From Clostridia bacterium (GTDB lineage: Bacteria; Bacillota_A; Clostridia; Oscillospirales; CAG-272), in the NCBI GenBank assembly GCA_017457545.1, contig JAFTHF010000196.1, positions 1 to 29,842 on the forward strand: DNA of 29,842 bases. The letters are read 5' to 3'. Positions 6,359-13,936 of this stretch are shown here, in pieces. Within the stretch, counting starts at the first letter, position 1; every line of letters begins with the position of its first letter. A program made the position numbers and the translations under genes. The notes under the pieces were generated by a model. That model was not told the DNA's origin, ran no database searches, and saw only the letters and a list, made by a program, of their open reading frames with translations.

Positions 6359-7584
6359 TCTACACCGAAAGAATGTCCCGCTCGGCTATTCACGTAGATC
6401 CCAACGGACAAGCATCGGTTATGAAACGAATTCCATTTATGACGGGCAGTTTCAACGAGGCTTGGCTTCAGGAAATACTCGCCGACAATCCTTTTATCAT
6501 TCCTTCCTACGAGGTAGGCTCCGAATATGCGCCTCTCGTCTGTATCGGAAGAGAGGTTCCGGTCGGCAGCGGCGAAACAAAGGGATATATCGACAATCTC
6601 TACATCACACCTTCAGGTCAAATCGTCATAGTCGAAACAAAACTGTTCAGGAATCAGGAATCGAGGCGTACCGTCGTAGCTCAAATCATCGACTATGCCA
6701 AGGAACTGCAAAAGTGGGACTGCGAGATGCTGAACAAGGTCGCAGAGGAATACACGTTCAAATTCGAAGGTCAGTCGAAACGCATCATAGACATTATGGC
6801 TTCGAAGGGGTGCTTGACTTTCGCCGATGAAGCGAGGCTCACCGACAGAATAAACGATTCTCTCAAAAGAGCATCCTTCTTGCTGATGATAATTGGCGAC
6901 GGTATCCGTTCCAGTGTTCAGCAGTTGGCTGACTTTCTTAACGAAAATACCTCTATGGCTTTCAATCTCGCTCTTGCCGAGATGGAGATATACCAGACCG
7001 AGAACGGCGTAATCGTCATCCCCAACCTTTTGGCAAAGACATCTGTAATCGAGCGTAACATCGTGAGCATTCACGGATCCTACGTCGATGAGGAAGCGGA
7101 GCCGGAATCTGTTTCTCCAAACAAATACATTCGTAAGCCTATGCTCACAAGACGTGAGTTCATATCCAAGTTCTGCGAGAACGGTGGCTACGATGCAGAT
7201 GAGGTCGGCGAGTTCATAGCAGATCTCGATGCAATAGGCGGTATCAACATTTCTCTTTCTCCCACCGAGCTTGCGGTCAAATTCGTTCTTGGAGAGGGAA
7301 AGACCTGCTCGCTCGTAATCTTCGGCATAGCGAGCGACCAAGCGGACATTTGGCTCGTTCCCGGAAGAATCAAGGCTTCGCTCGAAAAGAACGGCGTATT
7401 CCCGTTTGATGCCGACGATTTCCTCGATTTCTACAAAGAGGTGGTGGACGACAGCAGATGTAAGACTCCTCCGTATGATAACGTCGCAGGATTCTACTAC
7501 GCCGACGTAAACGAGGTGCTACGCCGCAAGCAAGATTTCATACGAGCTGTTGAGCAGTTCATAACCGCAATACAGAAAAACTGA
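6355..7584 (+). CDS. NucS-like PD-(D/E)XK nuclease-domain protein coupled to repressor
   Basis: A 409-residue protein. Residues about 35-120 look like a NucS/DUF91-type nuclease domain: an acidic helix with LQEILADNPFIIP (E40), GYIDNLYI (D80), a strand IVIVETKLF (E94, K96), then NQESRRTVVAQIIDYA (Q110). These match the E, D, ExK, Q active-site order of PD-(D/E)XK enzymes. The remaining 290 residues have no motif I recognise and may bind DNA or a partner. The start overlaps the repressor stop by 4 nt, so it is coupled and expressed in lysogens. Genes in this position are often superinfection-exclusion, defence or toxin-like cargo; that role is inferred. An alternative is a DNA repair nuclease. 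Confidence 0.7.
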   Translation: MIYTERMSRSAIHVDPNGQASVMKRIPFMTGSFNEAWLQEILADNPFIIPSYEVGSEYAPLVCIGREVPVGSGETKGYIDNLYITPSGQIVIVETKLFRNQESRRTVVAQIIDYAKELQKWDCEMLNKVAEEYTFKFEGQSKRIIDIMASKGCLTFADEARLTDRINDSLKRASFLLMIIGDGIRSSVQQLADFLNENTSMAFNLALAEMEIYQTENGVIVIPNLLAKTSVIERNIVSIHGSYVDEEAEPESVSPNKYIRKPMLTRREFISKFCENGGYDADEVGEFIADLDAIGGINISLSPTELAVKFVLGEGKTCSLVIFGIASDQADIWLVPGRIKASLEKNGVFPFDADDFLDFYKEVVDDSRCKTPPYDNVAGFYYADVNEVLRRKQDFIRAVEQFITAIQKN

Positions 7585-7593
7585 CAAACAAGA

Positions 7594-7626
7594 ATGGCGG
7601 TAGTCGTTCTGAACGGCTATCGCCAT
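7594..7626 (+). terminator. Strong hairpin after the nuclease gene (possible terminator or attenuator)
   Basis: A 15-bp stem (arms 7594-7608 and 7612-7626, two G-U pairs, 3-nt loop CTG) lies 9 nt after the stop codon. It is followed by only a broken T-rich stretch (GTCTTTATTC), so intrinsic termination may be partial. It could instead protect the repressor/nuclease mRNA 3' end or limit read-through into the integrase. Confidence 0.5.
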
Positions 7627-7642
7627 AACTGTCTTTATTCGT

Positions 7643-7690
7643 GTTACTATTACTGTTAGTGTTACTGTTAGTGTTACTGTTAGTGTTAGC
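7643..7690 (+). repeat. GTTA(C/G)T-type hexamer tandem repeat
   Basis: Eight consecutive hexamers, mostly alternating GTTACT and GTTAGT, form a 48-bp microsatellite-like tract between the hairpin and the integrase gene. The two end units vary slightly (ATTACT, GTTAGC). It is non-coding as far as I can tell. Replication slippage could change its length and hence integrase leader spacing. Confidence 0.8.
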
Positions 7691-7767
7691 GGTGGAAAAT
7701 CCGCAGACTGTCCCGTGGACTGTCCTATCTTTTGTCCCATACTACAAATTCAAAGAGGAGGCAAACA

Positions 7768-9489
7768 ATGAGCAGTTACATTTCCGATGCGATCTCTACC
7801 CAAAAGGTCGCCATATATATTCGAGTCTCAACTGCTATGCAGATTGACAAAGACTCTTTACAAGTACAAAAGCGTGAGCTTACAGCATACTCCGAGATGG
7901 TTCTCGGCATAAAGGATTATGTCATATTCGAAGATCCCGGCTACTCCGCAAAGAACACCGACCGCCCCGACTATCAACGTATGATGGAGCGTCTCCGCAC
8001 AGGTGAGTTCTCCCATCTTCTCGTATGGAAGATTGACCGTATCAGCAGAAACCTGCTCGACTTCGCACAGATGTATGCCGAGCTGAAACGTCTCGGCGTT
8101 GCGTTCGTGTCAAAGAACGAGCAGTTCGATACAAGCTCAGCAATAGGCGAAGCTATGTTGAAAATCATTCTCGTTTTTGCGGAGCTGGAGCGTAATATGA
8201 CCTCCGAGCGTGTTACGGCAGTAATGCTTTCAAGAGCGAACAACGGTCAGTGGAACGGCGGCAGGGTTCCATACGGTTACAAATGGGATAAAGAGGCGAA
8301 GGAATTCTCCCTCATCGAATCCGAGGCGAAAATCGTCCGCACCATCTACGATATGTACGAGGAATATCAATCTCTCGCCTACATTTGCCGTTGGCTTAAC
8401 GAGAACAACTACCCAACAAAAAACGGCAAGGAATGGAGCATTACTACAATCCACAAAATTCTGACAAATCCTTTTTACAATGGCTCATACCTATACAATG
8501 TTTACAAGGACGGAAAGGCTGTCAGCAAGCGAAAGCCAGACGACTGGATCGTGTTCGAGGATCATCACATAGCAATCGTAACTGTGGAGAGGTTCGACCG
8601 CATACAGTTCCTCCTGAAGCGTAACCGCAGGGGTGGAGTTCCCGAAACCGAAAGCTATGTGAGGAAGAATATCCACATTTTTGCCGGTATCACAAAATGC
8701 GGTGTCTGCGGAGCTCTTATGTCCGCCACACTCGATAAGCGAAGAGCAGACGGATGGCGACCTTCCATTTACGGCTGTTCACGTCGAAGGAAAAACTCGT
8801 CTGTATGCTCGAACAAATACGTCTCCGATGCTGCATTAGGTCCGTTCGTGTTCAACTATGTCGCAAACATCATACGAGCCAAAAATTCTGGCAAAAAATA
8901 TTCCCCTGAAACACTCGGCAAAAAGCTCCTTCAGGGAACAGCTTTCTTCTCGGTCGATCACATAGGAGCTTCGGGCCTCGAACAGCTATCTGATCTCTTG
9001 GCTCGTGGCGAGAGCGGTCTTGAATACAAGCCATCCTATATCGTGGAAGAAACGGATGCTAAAGTGAGCGAATACGAGATGCTTCGAGAAAAGCATCGCA
9101 AGCTGCAAACCGCTATGAACCGATTGCAGACAGTATTCCTATACAACGAAGCGGAGACACCTCCGACCGAGTTCATTTTGGAGAGGGAGAAGATCACGAG
9201 CGAAATGTCCGCCATCGAGAAGCGAATGACCGAGCTCGGTGGAGAAGCGTTCGGAGACAAGATCACCGATGAATCGTTCCTGAAGAAAGCAAGCTATTTC
9301 ATTATGGTCGAGAAACTGCTCGATGCAAAAAACATCGACTACGAGAAATACATTCGTGGCATAGACGAGCAGGTACCGAGAAACTTTATCCTGAGCATCA
9401 TCGAGAGAATAGATGTCACGGACGGTTGCGTGTCGGCGATCACATTCAAGAATGGAATGAAACACGAATTTTTCTACAAAGAGCAATAA
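7768..9489 (+). CDS. int: Large serine recombinase (prophage integrase)
   Basis: A 573-residue large serine integrase. The N-terminal resolvase domain starts VAIYIRVST with catalytic Ser21 and has the WKIDRISRNLLDF and GEAMLKIILVFAELERNMTSERV helices. The recombinase domain begins near residue 165 (NGGRVPYGYKWD). A zinc beta-ribbon follows, with CGVC at 311-314 and paired cysteines near 338 and 349. The last third contains a long coiled coil (about 430-500), used by this family to control excision versus integration. The start is set at 7768 because GAGGAGG lies 6 nt upstream; an in-frame ATG at 7732 has none. It is the last gene of the element at its right edge and should catalyse attP x attB integration. 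No excisionase is visible nearby. Confidence 0.93.
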   Translation: MSSYISDAISTQKVAIYIRVSTAMQIDKDSLQVQKRELTAYSEMVLGIKDYVIFEDPGYSAKNTDRPDYQRMMERLRTGEFSHLLVWKIDRISRNLLDFAQMYAELKRLGVAFVSKNEQFDTSSAIGEAMLKIILVFAELERNMTSERVTAVMLSRANNGQWNGGRVPYGYKWDKEAKEFSLIESEAKIVRTIYDMYEEYQSLAYICRWLNENNYPTKNGKEWSITTIHKILTNPFYNGSYLYNVYKDGKAVSKRKPDDWIVFEDHHIAIVTVERFDRIQFLLKRNRRGGVPETESYVRKNIHIFAGITKCGVCGALMSATLDKRRADGWRPSIYGCSRRRKNSSVCSNKYVSDAALGPFVFNYVANIIRAKNSGKKYSPETLGKKLLQGTAFFSVDHIGASGLEQLSDLLARGESGLEYKPSYIVEETDAKVSEYEMLREKHRKLQTAMNRLQTVFLYNEAETPPTEFILEREKITSEMSAIEKRMTELGGEAFGDKITDESFLKKASYFIMVEKLLDAKNIDYEKYIRGIDEQVPRNFILSIIERIDVTDGCVSAITFKNGMKHEFFYKEQ

Positions 9490-9494
9490 GAAAA

Positions 9495-9529
9495 GGCAGT
9501 CGGGATTTTCTTCCTGACTGCCTATTTTT
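9495..9529 (+). terminator. Intrinsic terminator of the integrase gene
   Basis: A 10-bp stem (9495-9504 with 9513-9522, one G-U pair, 8-nt loop) is followed by TATTTTT. It is placed 5 nt after the integrase stop and closes the lysogeny transcription unit. Confidence 0.85.
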
Positions 9530-9655
9530 GACCTATTTTCGCTCCAAAATCGCCCTGAAAAAACGGGGCAAAATCATACACATCGGGTTCGATGGGGATT
9601 AAAGATTTTCGTTTTTCTCGACTTACTGCAAAATTCATTTCCGCAAAAAGTGCCG

Positions 9656-9699
9656 AAAAAGCCTTGAAATACAAGGGATTTTACGTATTTTGGCTGAAA
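9656..9699. other. Candidate attachment-site region (attR) of the element
   Basis: Between the integrase terminator and queA lies an imperfect inverted repeat: AGCC...AAATAC (9660-9672) against GTATTTTGGCT (9685-9695), with a nested CCTTG/CAAGG dyad at 9662-9676. Serine-integrase sites are typically 40-50 bp imperfect dyads beside the integrase gene, and base usage changes from phage-like to host-like about here. The other end of the element is not in the window, so the core cannot be confirmed. Confidence 0.3.
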
Positions 9700-9709
9700 A
9701 CGATTTCTT

Positions 9710-10792
9710 TTATCCTATAAACATCGCATCTCCAAAGGAGAAGAAGCGATATTTTTCTTCAACTGCAACCTTATAGGCATTCATTATATTTTCCTTGCCT
9801 GCAAGGGCAGAAACAAGCATTAAAAGTGTGCTTTCGGGCAAGTGGAAGTTGGTAATCAATGCGTCTATTGCCTTAAACTTATAACCGGGATAAATAAAGA
9901 TGCCTGTGTTTGTAGCAATAGGCTGAACAATGCCGTTTTCGTCCGTAGCACTTTCAAGAGTGCGACAGGAGGTGGTGCCAACTGCAATAATTCTGCCACC
10001 CTTTGCCTTGCGCTCATTTATAATTCTTGCGCTCTCCTCCGTAACGGTTATAAACTCGGAGTGCATAATGTGGTCAGTAATCTTGTCTGCCTTTACAGGT
10101 CGGAAGGTGCCAAGACCTACGTGGAGCATTACAGGTACGATTTTAACACCCTTTGCTTCGATTTTAGCCATAAGCTCCTTGGTGAAATGAAGTCCTGCCG
10201 TAGGTGCGGCAGCAGAGCCGTTTTCCCTTGCGTACACAGTCTGATATCTGTCCTTATCCTCCAGCTTTTTTGTAATGTAGGGGGGCAAGGGCATAGAGCC
10301 GATAATATTTAAGACCTCATAAATGTTTGTATATTTTGTCTTGTCATAGGAAAAGGAAACTATACGGTTTCCGTCCTCCACAACGCCATCAACTGTGGCA
10401 GTAAGAATATCGCCGTAACGGATAGTGCCACCAACCTTTACCTTTTTGGCAGGACGGAGCAGCACCTCCCACTTGTCGGACTCAAGCTGCTTTAAAAGCA
10501 GTGTTTCGATTTTTGATGCCTCATGTACAAACTCCTCACCCTGTGGACGAATTTTTTCACCGTAAATTCGTGCAGGGATAACCTTGGAATCGTTTATTAC
10601 AAGGGTGTCGCCCTCCTTAAGATAGTCGATTATATCGTAGAAGTGCTTATGGGTAATCTCCCCATTCTCAAGGACAAGAAGACGGGAATGGTCACGGGGC
10701 TCCATAGGAGTCTGGGCGATAAGCTCCTCAGGTAAATCATAATAGAAATCGCTTGTGCGAAGATTAGTTTCAGGCAAGGTGTTTTTAATCAT
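9710..10792 (-). CDS. queA: S-adenosylmethionine:tRNA ribosyltransferase-isomerase
   Basis: A 360-residue QueA, slightly longer than the usual about 342. It transfers and isomerises the ribosyl part of SAM onto 7-aminomethyl-7-deazaguanine in tRNA, giving epoxyqueuosine at wobble position 34. Diagnostic segments include [16 protein letters not shown] near the N-terminus, [24 protein letters not shown], the [10 protein letters not shown] motif in the middle, [11 protein letters not shown] and [18 protein letters not shown] near the end. The ATG at 10792 follows AAGGAAC. It is the first chromosomal gene beside the prophage and is transcribed toward it. Its stop lies within 15 nt of the putative att region, so the gene appears intact after integration. 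No other queuosine gene is in the window. Confidence 0.96.
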   Translation of the reverse strand: MIKNTLPETNLRTSDFYYDLPEELIAQTPMEPRDHSRLLVLENGEITHKHFYDIIDYLKEGDTLVINDSKVIPARIYGEKIRPQGEEFVHEASKIETLLLKQLESDKWEVLLRPAKKVKVGGTIRYGDILTATVDGVVEDGNRIVSFSYDKTKYTNIYEVLNIIGSMPLPPYITKKLEDKDRYQTVYARENGSAAAPTAGLHFTKELMAKIEAKGVKIVPVMLHVGLGTFRPVKADKITDHIMHSEFITVTEESARIINERKAKGGRIIAVGTTSCRTLESATDENGIVQPIATNTGIFIYPGYKFKAIDALITNFHLPESTLLMLVSALAGKENIMNAYKVAVEEKYRFFSFGDAMFIG

Positions 10793-10859
10793 TTTAGTTC
10801 CTTTTCTGTGTCAGTTATATATATTTGCGAATATTTTATAGTAAGAATATTACACATTT

Positions 10860-10888
10860 AGTATACAATAATATTCTTTTGTTTTCAA
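10860..10888 (-). promoter_or_regulatory. queA promoter
   Basis: On the minus strand TTGAAA (10883-10888) and TATACT (10860-10865) are 17 nt apart. Inverted repeats AAGAATATT (10843-10851) and AATATTCTT (10870-10878) flank and overlap the -10 and spacer, a possible operator in the queA-dapA divergent region. Confidence 0.6.
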
Positions 10889-10919
10889 CCGAATTTTCGC
10901 AATTTTGAAAGGATTTCAT

Positions 10920-11804
10920 ATGAAAAGCATAAAAGAGGTATTTACAGGCTGCGCCACAGCCCTGGTTACACCCTTTACGGAATCGGGTGTTGACTATAAG
11001 TCCCTTGGCGCACTTATAGATTGGCAGATAGAGATGGGGGCAGATGCCCTTGTGATTTTAGGCACTACGGGAGAAAGCGCCACCATTGACGAATATGAAC
11101 GCAGAGAGCTTATTTCCTTTGCAAGGGAAAGGATAAATAAAAGAGCTCCCATGATAGTGGGAACAGGGTCAAATTCAACAAAAAGGACACAAAATTTCAC
11201 ATACGATGCCGAAAAATACGGTGCAGACGGCATTTTAGCTGTCACCCCATATTACAACAAGGCATCAATTTCGGGGCTTATTCAGCATTACAAATCCGTG
11301 GCAGAAGCAACCACTCTGCCCGTGATTTTATACAACGTTCCCTCACGGACAGGGCTTGATATGGGTACCCCCACTCTAGAGGGGCTCTACGATACAAAAA
11401 ATATAGTGGCAGTTAAGGAGGCAAGCGGCAGCGTTACAAGGACGGTAAGAATTCTTAGCGCCTTTGGAGACAGATATACCGTATATTCCGGCTGTGATGA
11501 GTTGATTTTACCTATTCTTTCCATAGGTGGCAAGGGTGTGATTTCTGCGGTTTCCAACATAGTACCAAGTGAAATATCCACACTCTGTCGGGAATTTTTT
11601 AAAGGAAACATAAAAGAGAGCGCCAAAATTCAGCTCTCTCTTTATAAGCTTATAGAGGAAATGTTTGCAGAGGTAAACCCCATTCCCGTAAAAACAGCCC
11701 TTTCCTTAATGGGCAAATGCACCGATACCTTCCGTCTGCCCATGTGCAAATCCACACGTAAGGGTCAAATAGAAGCTGTTCTTAAGGAATACAAGCTACT
11801 TTAA
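10920..11804 (+). CDS. dapA: 4-hydroxy-tetrahydrodipicolinate synthase
   Basis: A 294-residue class I aldolase-type TIM barrel that condenses pyruvate with aspartate semialdehyde in lysine and diaminopimelate synthesis. Seen motifs: LGTTGES (about 47-53), VGTGSNST, TPYYNK with Tyr near 111, LYNVPSRTG (Tyr138, Arg143), and the Schiff-base lysine in IVAVKEASG (Lys166). Length is normal for DapA. The start at 10920 is used because AAAGGA lies just upstream; a TTG at 10905 would include that site within the coding region. The gene is divergent from queA and its 3' end overlaps the convergent gene at 11796 by 9 nt. Related N-acetylneuraminate lyases share the fold, so DapA is the best but not the only reading. 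Confidence 0.93.
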   Translation: MKSIKEVFTGCATALVTPFTESGVDYKSLGALIDWQIEMGADALVILGTTGESATIDEYERRELISFARERINKRAPMIVGTGSNSTKRTQNFTYDAEKYGADGILAVTPYYNKASISGLIQHYKSVAEATTLPVILYNVPSRTGLDMGTPTLEGLYDTKNIVAVKEASGSVTRTVRILSAFGDRYTVYSGCDELILPILSIGGKGVISAVSNIVPSEISTLCREFFKGNIKESAKIQLSLYKLIEEMFAEVNPIPVKTALSLMGKCTDTFRLPMCKSTRKGQIEAVLKEYKLL

Positions 11805-12035
11805 ATGCTTTGCCACAAAAAGTCCACGGGAAAAGCTTTCGTTTTCTATTATTGAAATAAGCTTTTCCAGGGCTTTTTCATACTCATTAAACAGCTGCAG
11901 CTGCTTTTGAGAAAGGGTGTTTATAAGGCTATTCTTCAGTTGTCTTGCAGTCATCTCCGCATTATGCATGGGCGCTTTGTAGATGTCGCCCATTTCTGCT
12001 TCAAACATTTCTGCAAGGGTTTTCCTATTTTCCAT
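11796..12035 (-). CDS. DUF6809-like small helical protein
   Basis: A 79-residue, fully helical soluble protein ending ESFSRGLFVAKHL. The two long helices and the terminal FxxGxxxAxxL pattern resemble DUF6809-type proteins found in Clostridia, often near phage or conjugative genes; function unknown. The start follows GGAG. It is divergent from an XRE regulator and has its own promoter with TTGACA/TATAAT boxes at 12092-12121. The pair may be a small accessory or regulator module. Its coding region contains a 10-bp inverted repeat (11829-11868) downstream of dapA on the opposite strand. Confidence 0.55.
   Translation of the reverse strand: MENRKTLAEMFEAEMGDIYKAPMHNAEMTARQLKNSLINTLSQKQLQLFNEYEKALEKLISIIENESFSRGLFVAKHLK
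11829..11868 (+). terminator. Possible dapA terminator inside the convergent gene
   Basis: A perfect 10-bp inverted repeat (GGAAAAGCTT at 11829-11838, AAGCTTTTCC at 11859-11868) with a 20-nt spacer lies 25 nt after the dapA stop and is followed by AGGGCTTTTT. The large loop makes it a weak terminator; it may be only a by-product of coding sequence. Confidence 0.3.
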
Positions 12036-12068
12036 ATATTTCTCCTGTATGTGTAAGAAGTCTTGCTA

Positions 12069-12121
12069 GACATCTTAGAACTTATATTTCTATTATAACT
12101 TAAGTATACTAAAGATGTCAA
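12069..12121. promoter_or_regulatory. Divergent promoter region with inverted-repeat operator
   Basis: Minus-strand promoter: TTGACA (12116-12121) and TATAAT (12092-12097), 18-nt spacer, reading toward the DUF6809-like gene. A plus-strand -10-like TATACT lies at 12105-12110. GACATCTT (12069-12076) and AAGATGTC (12112-12119) form an 8-bp inverted repeat 35 nt apart that brackets both -10 boxes and overlaps the minus -35. This suits control by the XRE protein encoded at 12140. Confidence 0.65.
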
Positions 12122-12139
12122 TAAAAACAGAGGTGCATT

Positions 12140-12364
12140 ATGGAAGAATACGGCAAAATTGTTATAAAGCTTGAAAAGCTTATCAAGGAAAAGGGAATAA
12201 GCAAAAACAAGCTAAGCCACAAGGCTGAAATGCAAAGAACTCAAATAAATAATTTCTGCAAAAATGAAATTACAAGGCTTGATACAGACGTTTTAGCAAG
12301 ACTTTGTACTGCTCTTGAATGTGATATCGGAGATTTACTTGAGTTTATACCACCAAAGAAATAA
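12140..12364 (+). CDS. XRE-family small transcriptional regulator
   Basis: A 74-residue single-domain regulator. A Cro/C1-type helix-turn-helix covers residues about 8-66 (LIKEKGISKNKLSHKAEMQRTQINNFCKNEI, then LDTDVLARLCTALECDIGDLLEF), the usual form of the short HTH_26-like proteins. A GAGG lies upstream of the ATG at 12140. It is divergent from the DUF6809-like gene and likely binds the GACATCTT inverted repeat between them. A strong terminator follows 6 nt after the stop codon. The pair could be a remnant of an older mobile element. Confidence 0.82.
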   Translation: MEEYGKIVIKLEKLIKEKGISKNKLSHKAEMQRTQINNFCKNEITRLDTDVLARLCTALECDIGDLLEFIPPKK

Positions 12365-12370
12365 AATAAA

Positions 12371-12398
12371 AAGGACAGAGTTATCTCTGTCCTTTTTT
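12371..12398 (+). terminator. Intrinsic terminator of the XRE gene
   Basis: A perfect 10-bp stem (AAGGACAGAG at 12371-12380, CTCTGTCCTT at 12385-12394) with a TTAT loop and a run of T. Confidence 0.92.
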
Positions 12399-12528
12399 CG
12401 ATATGTCAGCTTTGCTGACTCGATATATTCTCGATTTTCTCGAATTCGATATATTGTCGCTTCGCAACAATACGATACGATATAGCCTGTGGCTATATCG
12501 CCAACAATTTGCATAAGCGCAAATTGTT
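12399..12528. repeat. Compact array of palindromic hairpins (interspersed-repeat candidate)
   Basis: At least four short stem-loops follow each other with hardly a gap: GTCAGC-TTT-GCTGAC (12405-12419), ATTGTCGC-TTC-GCAACAAT (12453-12471, one mismatch), CGATATAGCC-TGT-GGCTATATCG (12478-12500, perfect) and AACAATTTGC/GCAAATTGTT (12503-12528, perfect, 6-nt loop). The decamer TCGATATATT occurs directly repeated at 12420-12429 and 12446-12455, around a TCGA-rich stretch. The last hairpin overlaps the mgtC stop codon. The layout resembles REP/MITE-like modular repeats; copy number elsewhere in the genome cannot be seen here. Confidence 0.7.
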
Positions 12529-13195
12529 AGTCATCGCAGCGTCTTAAGGAGATTATAAAGGGGTAATCCCTCATAATTCTTGTAAGCTCGGCAGAGCGAT
12601 GCTCCTTTTCTGTAAGGAGAGTAGCGCTGTAAATCAAGCGCTCATTCTGTCTTGTGATAAGCAAGCTGTTAAGCCTGTCAACGCCGAATTCCTTTTTGAT
12701 AAGGGTGTTTTCATCGTCTGTCTGGTAGAAAACGATTTCAATTGTAAACTTAAGCTTGTGTCTGAAAATTCTGAAATTAGTGTGGAAAAGAAGCTGAGCC
12801 GTAATCATAATAGCTGTTGCGGCAATGGCAAGTATGTAAAGTCCGCCACCGCAAGCCATACCGACACCTGCAGTCGCCCAAACGCCTGCCGCAGTTGTAA
12901 GACCCTTGGTCTCGTGCTTACGGTAAACGATAATACCTGCACCAAGGAAGCCCACGCCGGTAACTATCTGGGCTGCAACTCTTGCAGTATCCGCATCGGT
13001 AGGAAAGCCGTAAATAGAAACAAGCATCATAAGAGCAGAGCCAAGACAAACGATTGTATGGGTACGAATGCCTGCCTCCTTGTATCTTCTTTTTCTTTCA
13101 TAGCCTATGGCAAAGCCGAGAAGTGAAGCAAGCACCAGCTTGAAAAGGTTCATAAGCTCTACGCTTAAATTAAGATTAGCAAAATATTCCTTCAT
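12527..13195 (-). CDS. MgtC/SapB family membrane protein
   Basis: A 222-residue membrane protein. The N-terminal 140 residues hold four to five membrane segments and the MgtC signature: GFAIGYERKRRYKEAGIRTHTIVCLGSALMM, GVGFLGAGIIV and GLTTAAGVWATAGVGMACG. A soluble C-terminal domain (about 150-222) resembles an ACT-like fold. MgtC proteins modulate F-ATP synthase and magnesium or pH adaptation in pathogens; in Clostridia the role is undefined. The start follows AAGGAGG. It is the last gene of the ten-gene leftward operon, 9 nt after rsmG. The stop codon is TAA, inside the final hairpin of the repeat array. Confidence 0.9.
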   Translation of the reverse strand: MKEYFANLNLSVELMNLFKLVLASLLGFAIGYERKRRYKEAGIRTHTIVCLGSALMMLVSIYGFPTDADTARVAAQIVTGVGFLGAGIIVYRKHETKGLTTAAGVWATAGVGMACGGGLYILAIAATAIMITAQLLFHTNFRIFRHKLKFTIEIVFYQTDDENTLIKKEFGVDRLNSLLITRQNERLIYSATLLTEKEHRSAELTRIMRDYPFIISLRRCDD

Positions 13196-13204
13196 GTTGC
13201 CTCC

Positions 13205-13933
13205 TTAGAGTGGTTTTTTACTTATTTGTGAGTTGTTGCGAGGGTATTTTTCCGGAGTATGTGTCTGTTTTTTAATAATTATGATAGTTCTTTCAAGTAC
13301 CTCGTCACCGTTTGTAAGGGTGTAGTCAATCACCCTTTCACAGGTTGCGCCAAGCAAGGAAATAGCCTTTTCAGCCTCGCAAAGCTCCTCTTTTGTGGTA
13401 CGTGATTTCATAGCTATAAATGAGCCACCCACCCTGCAAAGAGGAATACAAAGCTCACAAAGAAGATTAAGTCTGCCAACAGCACGGGCGCAGACAACAT
13501 CAAACTGCTCTCTGTAGCTTTTATCCTTGCCAAGCTCCTCGGCACGTCTGTTTGATACGGAAATACCGGAAATGTTAAGATACGTGGCTGTATTTTTAAC
13601 ATATTCCACCTTTTTGGTAACGCTGTCAACGCCAAGAACCGTAATGTCGGGGCGAAGAATGGAAATAGGGAAGGTGGGGAAGCCTCCACCACAGCCGATA
13701 TCGGCAACCTTAGCGCCCTTTGGCAGATAAGGAACGATAGCAGAGGAGTCTACAAGGTGCTTTAAAATAACTCCCTCATCATCTCGAATGGCAGTTAAAT
13801 TAAGGGTCTCATTGATTTTAAGCATATGTCTTGCAAAGTCCTCAAGACGTATGGCGCTTTCCTCATTTATAAGTCCGTATGTGGCATCGTTCATATCAGC
13901 CACAGCTATTAATCTATTCTGAAAGTCTGTCAT
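13205..13933 (-). CDS. rsmG: 16S rRNA (guanine-527-N7) methyltransferase
   Basis: A 242-residue SAM-dependent methyltransferase that makes m7G527 in the 530 loop of 16S rRNA. Its loss gives low-level streptomycin resistance in other bacteria. Seen motifs: NLTAIRD (about 45-51), KHLVDSS, the SAM loop VADIGCGGGFPTFP (76-89), GVDSVTKKVEYV and DVVCARAVGRL, then GGSFIAMKS. The C-terminal 20 residues are basic and extend a little past the family's usual end. The start is 3 nt after the rluD stop, with AAGGAT spanning the junction. It is usually found with mnmG/mnmE; here it sits in a division/lipoprotein operon. Confidence 0.95.
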   Translation of the reverse strand: MTDFQNRLIAVADMNDATYGLINEESAIRLEDFARHMLKINETLNLTAIRDDEGVILKHLVDSSAIVPYLPKGAKVADIGCGGGFPTFPISILRPDITVLGVDSVTKKVEYVKNTATYLNISGISVSNRRAEELGKDKSYREQFDVVCARAVGRLNLLCELCIPLCRVGGSFIAMKSRTTKEELCEAEKAISLLGATCERVIDYTLTNGDEVLERTIIIIKKQTHTPEKYPRNNSQISKKPL

Positions 13934-13936
13934 TTT

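Noticed and set aside
7519..7740. Minus-strand frame with repeated Leu-Thr-Val residues
   Set aside because: It arises from the hexamer repeat read backwards plus the antisense of the nuclease gene end; no ribosome binding site and no domain.
9581..9600. tRNA-like T-arm (GGTTCGAT) near the putative att site
   Set aside because: The flanking bases do not form a 5-bp T stem, and no acceptor, D or anticodon arms are present. CATCG-GGTT-CGATG is just a 5-bp hairpin.
12371..12528. CRISPR array
   Set aside because: The repeated elements are palindromes of different sequence without regular spacers or a constant repeat; no cas genes in the window.
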